Assembly (NCBI GenBank): GCA_021018815.1
Contig: JAITYX010000003.1
Coordinates: 4,016,501-4,080,500 of the forward strand
Length of the DNA stretch: 64,000 bases
Source: Talinum fruticosum
Lineage: Eukaryota > Streptophyta > Magnoliopsida > Caryophyllales > Talinaceae
Direction of reading: 5' to 3'
Shown: in pieces, positions 1 to 11,376 of the stretch
Position numbering within the stretch: position 1 is the stretch's first letter
Layout: every line of letters starts with the position of its first letter
Program-made: the position numbers and the translations under genes
Notes under the pieces: model-generated
Database searches by the model: none
What the model saw: only the letters and a program-made list of their open reading frames with translations
What the model was told of the DNA's origin: nothing

Positions 1-557
1 CAACGAAACCACCTAAGTTCAAAGGATCAAATTTCGTGCACTCGAAAGAAACTAATGGAATGCTTTCTGCTAGACCACGATGAAGATGTATGGAACATCA
101 TACAAGAAGGCAATTACATTCCAATGAAGATGAAAGACACCGGACACGTGCATAAAGTAATGTTCGAGTACACCAATGAAGAGGAAGAAAAGTTTAGAAA
201 GAATTTTAAAACAATGAACATTCCGATGTGCACCATCAGCTCGGAAGAATACAACGAGTGTCAGCCGTGACACGGCTAAAGATATGTAGGACACTCTTGT
301 CAACACAAACGAAGGAACAATCCAGTAAGACAAGTGAAGATAAGTTAATATCTTCACAAATATGAGCTGTTCAAGATGGAGCCGGAAGAAATCATAACTC
401 GGATGTTTATATGCTTCGTTGAGATTACTAACAATCTCAAATCTCTAGGTAGAAAGATTTTCCATGAAGAAATGTGCGTAAAAATTCTAAGAGGTCTACC
501 TAAGAGAAGATAGGGTCCCAAGGTGATTGCCATCGAGGAAGCTCGAACCTCTCTCAA
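1..557 (+). pseudogene. Partial gag of Ty1/copia copy 1, first duplicate
   Basis: This stretch encodes pieces of a Ty1/copia gag, for example KKLME-like and DHDEDVWNIIQEGNYIP around bases 50-120. It repeats almost base for base the gag that starts at 619. It is broken by a stop after base 267 and by frameshifts. Its 3' end, at the text ctctcaacta near 557, runs straight into the leader of the next gag copy. It is therefore the upstream half of a tandem duplication of the gag 5' region. Its own beginning lies outside the window. It cannot encode a functional capsid protein. Confidence 0.75.
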
Positions 558-1222
558 CTAAGGTATCCGAGCCTAGCCTTTTAGAAAGGGTCTAACAACC
601 TAAAGGTCTAAAGATCAGATGGCTCGAAACAATGGAGAGTTTGATGAAGGAAGATCTTCCAGCAGACCACCTAAGCTCAAAGGATCAAATTTCGTGCACT
701 TAAAGAAACTAATGGAATACTTTCTGTTGGACCACGATGAAGACGTATGGAACATCATACAAGAAGGCAATTACATTCCAATGAAGATGGAAGACACTAG
801 ACCTATGCCTAAAGCAATGTTCGAGTACACCACTAAAGAGTAAGAAAAGTTTAGAAAGAACTATAAAGCAATGAACATTACGATGTGCACCATCAGCTCA
901 GAAGAATACAATAGAGTGTCAATCTATGACACATCTAAAGATGTGTGGGACACTCTTATCAACACATATGAAGGAACAAGCCAAGTAAGACAAGCAAAGA
1001 TAAGTCAATATCTTCACAAATATGAGATGTTCAAGATGGAGCTAGAAGGAAACATCACTCGGATGTTTATACGCTTCACTGAGATTACTAATAATCTCAA
1101 ATCTCTAGGTAGAAAGATTTCCCATGAAGAAATGTGCGGAAAAATTCTAAGAAGTCTACCTAAGAGAAGATGGGGTCCTAAGGTTACACCCATCGAGGAA
1201 GCTCGAAACCTCTCTCAACTAA
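558..1222 (+). repeat. Tandem duplicate of leader plus gag 5' region
   Basis: The sequence from about 558 (a degenerate primer-binding-site and leader region, gagcct...aaaggtctaaagatca) through gag to about 1222 is the second unit of a tandem duplication. The first unit fills 1-557 and lacks its start. Both units end at the same gag position (ctctcaacta). The matching leader in copy 2 lies at 17406-17463, directly after LTR-C, which identifies the order of parts. Confidence 0.65.
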
Positions 1223-2060
1223 AGCCAAACAAACTGATTGGTAAGCTACTTACCTACGTAATCCAACCGAAAGAAGAGGATGTCGAGGTCAGCACCAAAA
1301 AGAACATTGCGTTAAAGGCCTCGAAAGCGAGAGGAGAAAATATGAGTTCCTCGGATTCGAAGAAGATCCCATGGAACTCATTGCTCGAGGCTTCAAAAGA
1401 ATGATGAAGCACAAGAAATGGGAGAAAAGGCCAAGAGAAGAGTTCTACAAGAAAGGTAAGAAGGATAGAAAAGGTAAACACTCCTCCCCTTCAAAGTTAT
1501 CTTTAACTAAGAACTCGGCTGTTTTGAATGTGGTAGCAAAGATCACATAGTCAAAGACTGTCCAAGGAGAAAGAGGGACAGAAAGAAGAAGAAGGCTCTG
1601 ATGGCCACAGGGAGTGATGAAGATTCATCTGAAGAAGATGAAGACTCGGACGACTCAAAGTGTCCGATGGCGCTATCGGACTCGTAAGTTGAATATGACT
1701 CGGACTCCGACAACTTAGATATCGAGGAGACAAATCCTCATGAGGTAATAGAATACTTTATTAAGTTCTCCAAAGTTAATTTAGCTAAAGACATTTACAC
1801 TTTGGAAGAAAAGTCCAATTCGATTCTTCTCAATTCAAAAACAACTTGAGTCTATCACCTCTGAGAGCATTGGTTTGAAAAATAAATTGGAAAAACCGAG
1901 ACTTACTCTAAGAGAACTCAAGACTAGTACTCAAGCTAATGAGACTGAGTCCGAGACACTCGTAACAGAAAATGAGCATCTAAAACAAAAGCTCAATAAG
2001 TCTCAAGAGCTCGTTTTGAAATTTACTCAAGGCCGAAAAACCTTGACATGCTTTTAGGCT
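619..2060 (+). pseudogene. Gag of Ty1/copia copy 1 (decayed)
   Basis: The gag starts at the ATG at 619 (MARNNGEFDEG), the same start as in copy 2 at 17464. An N-terminal gag domain of the UBN2 type spans about 619-1300. A zinc knuckle with spacing C-F-E-C-G...H...C lies near 1518-1572, followed by a basic RRKR stretch. An acidic, then coiled-coil segment runs to about 2060 (LRELKT, ENEHLKQKLNKSQE). Stops and frameshifts, for example after 840, 1404 and 1685, break it into at least four pieces. A long coiled-coil gag tail is typical of Sirevirus-type copia elements. The role in an intact element would be capsid formation and RNA binding. Confidence 0.8.
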
Positions 2061-3840
2061 CTCAATGTGTCTCCTTCAGAAAGGAAGGACTTGGTTTTAA
2101 CAAAGAGGAGGAATCAAACTCTTACTCATATCTTTTAAGAAGGATTCCAGAACTGCAAAGTTTAGGAAGGCTGAGCATGGTCCCATTCATAAGAATGAAA
2201 GGAGGACTGAGCCCACACCAGCCTACAAGAGAGAACCTTCTCCACCTATTTATAAAAGAAAAGATTTTCAAAAGAGACACAGACTCAGTTTTCTAAATGA
2301 AAGACTCGAAATTACACCAAACCCAAAGTAATTCAAATCAGGGTTCCCAAGAATCTTCTTCCTGAGAAAAGGACCACAGTAAAGGGAGTTACTGGGTTCG
2401 TTAGAGGAAGTGGGAAGGGTTAGTGTGTTTCTAACTTGCGGGTAACTCAGAAAAAGACAAAAGGTCATTGGTACCTAGATAGTGGATACTCACACCACAT
2501 GTCAGGAGATTCAAGACTCTTCTCCGAGTTAGAAGATTACAAAGGAGGCAAAGTCACTTTTGAAGATGACAAGTAAGGGCAAGATAGTTGGAATATGCAA
2601 GATTGGGAAAGGAGACAACCTAGTCAGCCCAGTCTATCTTGTCAAGGGATTAAAGTATAATCTACTCGAGCATCTCTCAACTATGTGACAAAGGTCAAGA
2701 GGTAAGGTTCACTCGGACAAATTGTTATATTTCTAATGAAGCCACCAAAGAGACTAAGCTCTCAGCTAAGAGATCAGGTAATACCTACACTATTCCTCTT
2801 TCTAATCCAAGTAAAAACTTATCTTGTTTAAAAGCACCTCTGCATGATGATTCTTGGACATGGCATCGTAGACTAGGCGATGTTAGTATGCATACTATCA
2901 AAAAGCTTGCATCTCATGGTTTAGTCAGAGGTTTACCTAATTGTGCCTTAAAGAAAGATAAAATTTGTGAAACATGCACAAAAGGGAAACAAGTCAGATC
3001 ATCTTTCAAATCTCTTAAAACTGTTTCCACATCTAAATTGCTTGAAATGTTGCATATGGATTTATGTGGTGAAATCCCTGTAAAGAGTCTTGGAAGTAAA
3101 TCGTATGTACTTGTGGTTGTTGATGACTACTCTCGATTTACCTAGGTGTGTTTTCTTAAGCACAAAAATGAAGCTTTCAAAGAGTTCAAGCAAGCCCTGT
3201 AAGAAAATTCAAGTAGAGTCTCGGACTCATATCGGAAGAATTTGAACCGATCATGGAAGACAGCTTGGATTACTCGGAAGAATGGCATCTCCCACAACTT
3301 CTCAGCACCTAGAACTCCGAACTCCTCAAAAGAATGGGGTAGTGGAGAGAAAGAACATAACTCTTGAAGAAATAGGAAGAACAATGATGATTGAACATGA
3401 TCTCGCCTTACTATTTCCGGGCTGAGGCAGTCAACACAAGAAACTACACACTCGAACGGATGCCTCATCAGATCTATTTTGAAGAAAACTCAATATGAAC
3501 TCTATAAGGGAAAGAAACAAAACATCCCATATTTCACACCCATTCGGACGTAAGTGCTATGTTCACAATAATAGCAAGGATCACTCGACGAAGTTTGATG
3601 CTCGATCGGATGAAGGTATCTTTCTTGGTTATTCATCTCATAGTAAAGCATATCCCTTTTGCAATAAAAGAACTAACAAAGTGGAAGAAAGCATCCATGT
3701 TGTGTTTGATGAGTTTGATCAGCGAAAACCAAGTGAGTCAACCTTCTCATATCTTAAACTCAGTCGAGATAAAGATGATCTTACTAAAGCCGAGCTCGGA
3801 CGAGTCAAAAGAAAGCGACTCATAATATTATGACTCAGAT
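2061..3840 (+). pseudogene. Pol of copia copy 1: protease and integrase half
   Basis: Broken reading frames carry the first pol domains in the usual Ty1/copia order. A protease-like segment near 2465-2710 has the text WYLDSGYSHHMSGDSRLF. A GAG-pre-integrase segment lies near 2850-3000 (WHRRLG-like, then CETCTKGKQ). The integrase core starts near 3050 (LEMLHMDLCGEIPVKSLG, VVVDDYSRFT) and its remains continue to about 3400 (Q-NGVVERKN). The block at 3490-3840 is the integrase C-terminal side (FLGYSSHSKAYPF). Stops at about 3143 and several frameshifts make it non-functional. Confidence 0.8.
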
Positions 3841-4099
3841 CGAATCAGCTCGAGAGCCAGCTCAAAATGCTCAAGGTCAAATAGATGAGCAAGCTCAATC
3901 AGATCAGATCATCGAAGATCAACCAGTTCGACCCTCAAATCCGGTGAACTTGAGAACAGTACGAACATTCAAATATGCTTCGAGCCACCCACTCGAGAAC
4001 ATCTTGTCCGAGATCAATAGTGGGGTAAGAACTCGCTCTTCTTTCAAAAATCTATGTGCATTTACTGCATTCATATCATTAACTAAACCCGAAAATGCA

Positions 4100-5600
4100 C
4101 TAGAGGCCCTAAATGAACCTGAATAGGTAGAGGCCATGCAAGAGGAACTTAATCAATTTAAAAGAAAACAAGTCTGAACATTGACCAAATGACCTACCGA
4201 CCACCCAGTCATAAGAACCAAATGGGTTTTCAAGAACAAATTTGATGAGGATGGGTTAGTAGTCGAAATAAGGCTAAACTTGTGGCTCAAAGTTACAATC
4301 AAGAAGAAGGAATTGATTGTGGGGAAACCTTTGCAATTGTTGCTTGGATTGAAGCAATTAGAATCCTATTGGCATTTACATCAAGCATGAATATTAAATT
4401 GTATCAAATGGATGTCAAATATGCTTTTCTGAATGGTTTCATTCAAGAGGAAGTCTATGTTGAGCAACCCCCGATTTGAAAACTCAGAATTTCCAAATCA
4501 TGTTTTCAAGTTGCAAAAGGCTCTTTATGGTCTTAAACAAGCTCCGCGAGCTTGGCATGAAAGACTCGAGTAGTTTCTTCGTTGAAAATGATTTTAAAAG
4601 ATGTCAGATTGAAAAACTCTTTTCATAAAAACCAAAGGGAAAGACTTTCTTATTATTCAGATTTATGTTGCTGATATAATTTTTGGAGCTACTAATGAGA
4701 ATCTCTATCGAGATTTTTCTGAGTTAATGAGACAGAATTCCAAATAAGCATGATGGGAGAGCTTAAATTCTTTCTTGGTCTACAAATCAAACAAGATAAA
4801 GATGACATCTACGTCGATCAATCTAAGTATACCAAGGAGTTGCTGAAGAAGTACAAGCTTCAAGATGCAAAACAAGGAGCAACACCAATGAGTAGCAACA
4901 TGAAACCGGACTCAAACGGAAAAGGTAAGGCGAGTAGATCAAAAACTCTATCGAGGTATGATTGGATCTCTATTATATCTCACATCCAGTGAGGCCGGAC
5001 ATTATGTTTAGTGTATGTCCGTGTGCAAGATTCCAAGCTAATCCAAAAGAATCACATCTCACTGCGGTGAAGAGAATTTTTAGATATCTAGCAGGGACTC
5101 GGAATCTATGTCTATGGTTCTCAAGAGGCTCGGAACTAACTTTCACTGGATACTCGGATGCTGATTCTATTGGATATAAGGTTGATAGAAAGAGTATCTC
5201 AGGAGCATGCCGGTTTCGGGACAATCCCTTATATCTTCGGACTCAAAGAAGCAGAACTCACTTGCTCTATCTACTGCTGAAGTTGAGTACATTGCAGCTG
5301 GAGCATGCTGTGCTCGGATTCTATGGATCAAGCAACAGTTGAAAGACCTTGGACTTTCATTCAAATCAATTCCAATCAAGTGTGACAATCGAGTGCAATC
5401 AGCATCACTAAGAATCCAGTTCAGCACTCAAAGACAAAGTATATTGAGGTCATGTATCATTTTCCGAGAGACCATTATGAGAAAGGTGATATTGAACTTG
5501 AATTCATTCCTACAAAATTTCAATTAGCTAATATCTTTACTAACCCACTTAGTGAGGATCAGTTTTGTTTCATTAGGAATGAACTTGGCATGATAAATGC
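4100..5600 (+). pseudogene. Pol of copia copy 1: reverse transcriptase and RNase H
   Basis: The reverse transcriptase is recognisable from TKWVFKNK near 4215, through [24 protein letters not shown] near 4400-4470 (frame breaks follow), to the catalytic box near 4665-4690, which reads YVADIIFG instead of the expected YVDD. A connection segment follows (FFLGLQIKQDKD, 4765-4800). RNase H follows at about 5040-5560 (LALSTAEVEYIAAGACCARILW). The frame is broken several times, and one catalytic aspartate of reverse transcriptase is replaced by alanine. This is a dead polymerase gene. Confidence 0.85.
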
Positions 5601-6010
5601 ATGATTATGTGTTCTTCTAAATGAAATTATCTTATATGATTATGTGTTACATGTTCTTTTCTTTGTCTTAATAACATTTAGTTCAGTTAACTCAGTGATA
5701 TTGAGCTAGGAGTTATTATCTATTTGTGCTTTCTGAGTCACTCAGAAACTTTACTCGAGTCGGACTTAGTTTTGAGAAAATTGGACTTCAAACTTCCGAA
5801 ATCATCTCTAGATTAGTGGAGAATTCCAGAAATTTCTTTTAAAATTTCTCCTTTTCTATCTCTCTACCGCGAGCATCGATCAGTGAACAAGCCGTTGGGA
5901 GACAGACATCGGAATTCTAACCGTTGGAAAGCGAATACAGATTACACTGAGTATGAGGCGACCGTTGGAGGTTTGGGTCGGAACGAATACTCGAAGGACA
6001 TCTCTTTCGC
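5601..6010 (+). other. Non-coding spacer between pol and ORF3, copia copy 1
   Basis: No convincing coding sequence is seen between the RNase H end and the TATA box at 6011. The corresponding region in copy 2 (22490-22888) is clearly homologous, for example gagaaaattggacttcaaac and ccgttgggagaca. The spacer was therefore part of the ancestral element and not a later insertion. Confidence 0.6.
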
Positions 6011-6018
6011 TATAAATA
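6011..6018 (+). promoter_or_regulatory. Internal TATA box ahead of ORF3, copia copy 1
   Basis: The text CTATAAATAGC occurs 149 bp before the ORF3 ATG at 6160. The same box occurs before ORF3 in copy 2 at 22889. Between box and ATG both copies are rich in CT runs, as in plant 5' leaders. The LTRs have their own separate TATA boxes. I infer a second, internal promoter for ORF3; no transcript data support it here. Confidence 0.5.
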
Positions 6019-6159
6019 GCATCCCTTTTCCTTCATTTCACTACTAACCTAAACTCTCACATACTCACTCTTGCAATCTAAGCTCTCAAGCACTCTTAGT
6101 ACTCTCTCTCTCTCGCGCTTCTTCGAGTTAGCTCATCTTCTTTTCACAACTTCTCAACC

Positions 6160-7650
6160 ATGCCTAAAAGAGGTTCCACTCTAGATTTTCTAGGCTCTGC
6201 AACTAAGAAGCCGTAACCAAAAGCCAAGAGAGTCCTTCTAAAATCCTTGTCACCCAACACCTTACGTTGGATGACAAATTCTTTCCAACAACAACCTTTT
6301 CATGGTTAAAACACATCAAAACCACCGGGTATACAATTTTCTTTGTTTCAATGAGTTCATATACCTAGAACTCATTGTTGAGTTTTATTCGAACCTTTCC
6401 TCGCTCCGAGGGGATCATCACCTAAAGAGTTCGCAACACTGTCGTTTGTATTAATCTCTCTCTCCTCTATCGACTTTTTAAAGTTTCATTTATCTTCCTC
6501 AACAGACAACCCCATCCCCTTCAATGAAGTTGCTAATGTGTTTTTTGAAAAATACGCCAAGGAAGTCCCTAAGTCACGCAAGAACTTTTCTGTGACTTAG
6601 ATGAAGACTGAGGCTAGACTTCTCGTTTCTTGCTGATGAGAACCTTCTTTTCTCATCACTCCAAGCAAAGAGAATCCCAACTCAAAGATTCTCAAAGCTC
6701 TGTTTGACATTCTCGAGGGCTACAACGTAGACCTCTTCCCTGCCATTATCGAGCGGATGGCCACCATGCATGCTCGGACTAAGAAATTTGCCCCTCTCCT
6801 TTTGGAGCCCTACTTGCCCTTATCTTTAAACAATTCAAGGTTTCGCTCCCCTCGGACCCAAACGAAGTGTTTGAGGCTGCCATGGTTGTTGGCGTAAAAG
6901 AGCTTCTTGGATACGGGTACCACGAAACCCAACCTGGTGTCCGGGTCCATAGCTCGAACCGAGGCAACCTTCCCCTTCACCTTAAGCTCGGAGTCTTTTC
7001 TCACTCCCTCCTCCCTCGGCGGTGCTTCCACCTCGAGTCCTCCTCGCGAAGCCACTATTGCTTTGTCTACCACACTCGATAGACAAACTCTCCTCTGTGT
7101 CCACGGAAATCCGGGACACTCTTCGCTCCTTCAAGACTCGTCCTTTAATCCATGATCATTAACCAAAAGACGGCACAATCTCATATACGAGACCAACAAG
7201 ATGTGCTTGTCGAAATGCCGAACTTGGTTAAGGAGCAGCAAGAGATGCTTGAAGTCCTCGAGAGAAAGGTGCACCAAAGCCACTCGGACCCGGACATCTC
7301 GGATATGTCCGAAGACTCCTTGAGCCTCGCCAAGTCTCCATCCGGAGAGACAATGAAGAAGAAGAGGAGGCTGCGGCTGAAGCAGCTCCTTTTGAGGAGA
7401 AGGAGGAAGGAGAGAAGGAAGAAGAGAAAGAGGAAGAAGGAGAAGACAACCGAGGGACAAGGTGCTCGAGGTCCTCAACCGGAACCGATAAGCTCAAACA
7501 GCGAGTCCGAGTGACTCGGAAGACCCTGCGGATGTTGGATAGTCCGCAGCAGTCAAATCAGAGGAAGTACCCTCCTCTATGACGTTCCAAGAGGATGAGC
7601 CTTTGGACGACCTCGTTCGGGTTAGCCACTCAAAGCCGAGCCACTCCTAG
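6160..7650 (+). pseudogene. Third ORF (ORF3) of copia copy 1, decayed
   Basis: The ORF begins MPKRGSTLDFLGSATKK at 6160 and is interrupted early by a stop. Homology to copy 2 continues through LDDKFFPTTTFSWLKHI and an EFY...R VRN stretch that resembles, from memory, the putative plant transposon protein domain found in many retroelement extra ORFs. The 3' part (7152-7514) encodes a helical, coiled-coil-like segment (VKEQQEMLEVLERK), an acidic patch, then a run of Lys and Arg. It lies downstream of pol on the same strand, where Sirevirus elements carry their so-called env-like ORF. I see no convincing signal peptide or transmembrane helix, so an envelope role is not supported. Function unknown. 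Confidence 0.55.
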
Positions 7651-8124
7651 AGATACCAAGTGCTGCCACCGCCCGGATCTTCAACATCTTCACAAGCATA
7701 TCAGCCACGTACGCACCGCACACTCATCCACCTCAACTCGGACCGCCCCAATTCCACTATCTTAATTTTTTTTCCTTCTATTGTATTTTTTTATCCAGAC
7801 ATCAAATTGTATCAACTTGATACATTCTTCCCCATTTTTTTGTTTTTGCTGAAAGGCAAGGGGAGAATACTAGAACATTTATTGTCTTGTTTAAGGGAGT
7901 TTTCTCACCTCTCTTTTATATGTATTTTATGTGTTTTTATGTATATATATGAAAGAAGTTTCTAATTTCGAGCATAATGATTTATGGGTTATCTGTAGAA
8001 ATATTCTAAGTTCGAAACACTTCACTCATTTCTATATTTTTCGCGATATTTCACCGAGTTAGAATGAAAACTCATGATTCCTTCACTAACAAAGTTTCTG
8101 TCTAAGTATGGAATGTTTTTCATC
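7651..8124 (+). other. 3' untranslated region of copia copy 1
   Basis: T-rich, non-coding sequence between the end of ORF3 and the polypurine tract. The last 70 bases (gaatgaaaactcatg, gtaagtatggaatg-like) are repeated at 9820-9880 in front of LTR-B. Confidence 0.6.
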
Positions 8125-8136
8125 AAAAGGGGAAGA
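8125..8136 (+). other. Polypurine tract before LTR-A
   Basis: The purine run aaaaggggaaga ends one base before the TG that opens LTR-A. A longer version, aaaagggggagat, precedes LTR-B. Plus-strand DNA synthesis primes here in LTR retrotransposons. Confidence 0.75.
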
Positions 8137-8137
8137 T

Positions 8138-9621
8138 TGAAGACTCGGACTCAAAAACTAGACCACTCGAGTACTACCAAAGATAGATACAAACCTCTTC
8201 CCTCCAATGTTTTGATTACAAGTCATTCGAGTATTATAGAAACTATTACATATGTTTTCATTCGATTCTAACCGACTCAGAAAACACATTTTCATCTATC
8301 ATCTCAAACTGATGTTTCGAATCACTCGGACACTACTCAGATTTATCGCATGTTTAAATAATCTCTCTAACACTTCATATCCGAGTTCTAACTGGATATC
8401 TTGAAGTAAAGTGAATTACAACGTTAATTTATTTTTCTAAGCCAGCATGTTTGTTTGAGAATTATTTGTCCGGATCAAGTACGTGTACTTTGATATTTTC
8501 ACTCTTATAACTTGACCTTTCTTAAGACTCGACTCGATGGAATTTGAGTGTAATGAATATTAGACTCAGAAAATTCCACTCTTCTAGGCCTCGAGATAAT
8601 TGTGAACTTAATTGTCTTAATTAAATTATTATCTCGTGCCTAATCTTAGACCAATGTATTTTATACTTTGAGAACCAAAATGATTTACTTTTGTAGGTTA
8701 TCCAAATGAGTTTATCTCATTTTTTAATTACAAAAGTAACCGGCTTCAAGTCGTCAATCACCAGCAGACAAGGCATTTCTACTTTTGAACAAGGCTCGGA
8801 AGTCGTGTTAGGATTGTTTGTTTTCAAAGCTGGAAAACATCAACGTTAAACTCAACGGTGGTTTCCACCTTACTTTTTAGACACCACCAGTTGATTGGAG
8901 CATCTTTAGGAGCCAAGAGTCGTTGCATAACTTTCACATCTCAAAGGATCTTTTCGAGTGACTCAGAAGAACCGTTACAACAGTCACAAAGGACTTCGTT
9001 CGAAACTAGTCACATCAGCTAATCTGCTTGGTCATCTATAAATAAAAGCCAACTCTCAAGACTTGAAGATTGTTAGAGCTATTGTTGAAACACATTACTT
9101 AAGCTAAAGTCATTGTATTTATACTCAATCTTCTATTTACAACTCCCAGCTTGTAATTCATACTTTCCGAGTTGTAAATTCTTGTAATCAGTTGCATACT
9201 CTTTTCTACTTTCCGAGTAAAGTCCCTTGACCGAGCTATAAGGGTTAACTCAGCTCGCTTGTCCCTAACTGTGAAGGTTACCTCGGTTAGGAAGTACTAC
9301 ATCAGATAAGAGAATTTCTAAGTCTAGGAAAACTCTATAAGGAATTGTTTAAGGGAACAATTCTGGTTGAGTCGATCTGCTGTATTTTGTGGATTCAAAA
9401 TAGTGGATTTAACTTGGTGCTTGGACTAGCACTGTCTCGTGGTTTTCTCGCCCAAGGAGGGTTTCCACGTATATCTAAGTTCACATTTTACGAGTCCAAT
9501 CTAGACTCAGACTGTCTTGATTATTCTTTTCAAGCGTAAATCTTCCAAGTTTGTTAAAATTTCCTCATCACCCTATTCACCCCCTCTAGGGTTACTAAGA
9601 CTCTCCAAGAGGAAACCTTCA
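8138..9621 (+). mobile_element. LTR-A, 3' LTR of copia copy 1 (1484 bp)
   Basis: The LTR opens with TGAAGACTCGGAC, directly after the polypurine tract, and closes with ...AAACCTTCA. The same ends occur in LTR-B and LTR-C, and in mutated form in LTR-D. A TATA box (tataaataaaa) at 9037-9047 lies in the matching place in LTR-B. The conserved end block (caccctattcaccccctcta) is at about 9573-9592. Boundaries come from comparing the four copies in this window. Confidence 0.85.
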
Positions 9622-9890
9622 TGAATGAATTTTCTTATTTTTCTAAATAGTCTTATTTCTGAGTTAATTCTTTCTTAGTTCGATCTATCATATCATTTTT
9701 TTTCTTTTCTCGCTCCGATATATTTGTTCATGTCTCTAAGCTAATGTGTTATCCGCATAACTGTTATAAGTAATGATAGCACTATTACTTCTTGCTCGAT
9801 ATGTTCTTCTTAGTAAGAATGAAAACTCATGTTTAACACTAACAAGTTTCTATGTAAGTATGGAATGCCTCCCATCCAAAAGGGGGAGAT
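9622..9890 (+). mobile_element. Second copy of the copia 3' tail with polypurine tract
   Basis: This segment lies between LTR-A and LTR-B. Its last 70 or so bases match the sequence before LTR-A, and it ends in the polypurine tract aaaagggggagat (9878-9890). It is the 3' end of an internal region whose remainder is missing. The arrangement is internal, LTR-A, internal tail, LTR-B, as expected after insertion of one copy next to another followed by deletion, or after unequal recombination. Confidence 0.7.
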
Positions 9891-11376
9891 TGAAGACTCG
9901 GATTCTAACTCTAAGACACTCCGAGTTCTACATGAAGACTCAGGTATAAAGCTCATCCCTCCTAAGTTTTGATTTCAAGTCATTCGAATGTAACGTAAAC
10001 TCCTGTATATGTTTTCATTCATTTCTAACTCGACTCGTAAAACACATTCTTGTATATCTTCTACATTGATGTTTCGACTCACTCGAGACAGACACTCAAA
10101 TCTATCACATGTTCAAATAATTTCTCTAACTCTTTTATTATGAGTACTAACAGCATATTTCAATGCAAAGTGAATTATAATGTTAATTTCTTTTTCTAAG
10201 TCAGTTTGTTTGAGAATTATTTGTCTAGATTAAGTTCCTATAGTCCGATAATTCTACTCTTTCTAGCTTGATCTTTCTTAGGATTGACTCGATGGAATTT
10301 GAGTATATTGAATATTAGACTCGAAAAATTCCACTCTTCTAGGCCTAAGATAATTATGCACTTAATTGTCTTAATTAAATTATTATCTCGTGCCTAATTT
10401 TGGACCAAAGTATTTTATACTTTGAGAACTAAAGTGGTTTACTTTTGTAGGTTATTCAAATGAGGTTATCTCATTTTTGAAATACAAAAGTAGCCGGCTT
10501 CTAGTCGTCAATCACCAACGAAACAAGCTTTATCTACTTCTTAATAGGGCTCGGACACCGTGTCGTGGCTGTCTGTTTCCAAAGCTGGAAAACTCCAACA
10601 CTAAGCTCAACGGTGGTTTCCACCTTGCTTTTCGGACATCACCGGTTGACTGGAATACCTTTAGGAGCCAAGAGCCGTTGCACAACGTTCACATCCCAAC
10701 AGATCTTTTCCGAGTGACTCGGAAGAGCCGTTACAACGATCGATAAAGACTTCGTTCGGAACCAAGACTCAATGGTCACTCTGCTTGGTCATCTATAAAT
10801 AGAAGCCACTTCACAAGACTTGAAGATTGCTGGAACTATTGTTCAAACACATTACTTGAGCAAAAGTCATTGTTTTCATATTCAATCTTCAATCAACAAC
10901 TCCCAACTTATAATTATTACTTTCTAAGTTATAAAGTCTTATAATCAATTACATACTTCTCTTACTTTCTGAGTAAGATCCCTTGACCGAGTTATAAGAG
11001 TTAACTCAGCTCGGTTGTCTCTAACCGTAAAGGTTATCTCGGTTAGGAAGTACTAGATCGGATAAGGGAACTTATGAGTCTAGGAAAACATTGTAAGGAA
11101 TTGTCTAAGGGAGCAATTCGGTAGAGTCAATCCTTTGTATTTTGAGGATTCAAAATAGTGGATTTGACTTGGTGCTTAGATTAGCACTCGTCCGTGGTTT
11201 TCCGCCCCAGGAGGGTTTCGACGTATTTCGAGTGTATACATTTCGAGTCCACTCTAGACTCGGACTCAACTGTTTATCTATTTCAAGCAAAATGATCAAA
11301 GTTTGTTCAAATTTCCTCATTACCCTATTCATCTCCCCCTCTAGGGTGACTTAGACTCTGTAAGAGCAAACCTTCA
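9891..11376 (+). mobile_element. LTR-B, second tandem copia LTR (1486 bp)
   Basis: It starts TGAAGACTCGGATTC and ends AAACCTTCA. It is nearly the same length as LTR-A and has a TATA box at 10794-10801. It contains an ORF of 89 codons (10477-10746) that is part of the LTR and has no meaning as a gene. After its end the sequence changes to an unrelated gypsy-like LTR. Confidence 0.85.

Noticed and set aside
6779..7073. Minus-strand ORFs opposite ORF3
   Set aside because: Shadow frames of the plus-strand ORF3, which is supported by two homologous copies.
7660..7965. 101-codon ORF near the end of copia copy 1
   Set aside because: It lies in the T-rich 3' untranslated region, is not parallel to a frame in copy 2, and reads like translated T-rich non-coding sequence.
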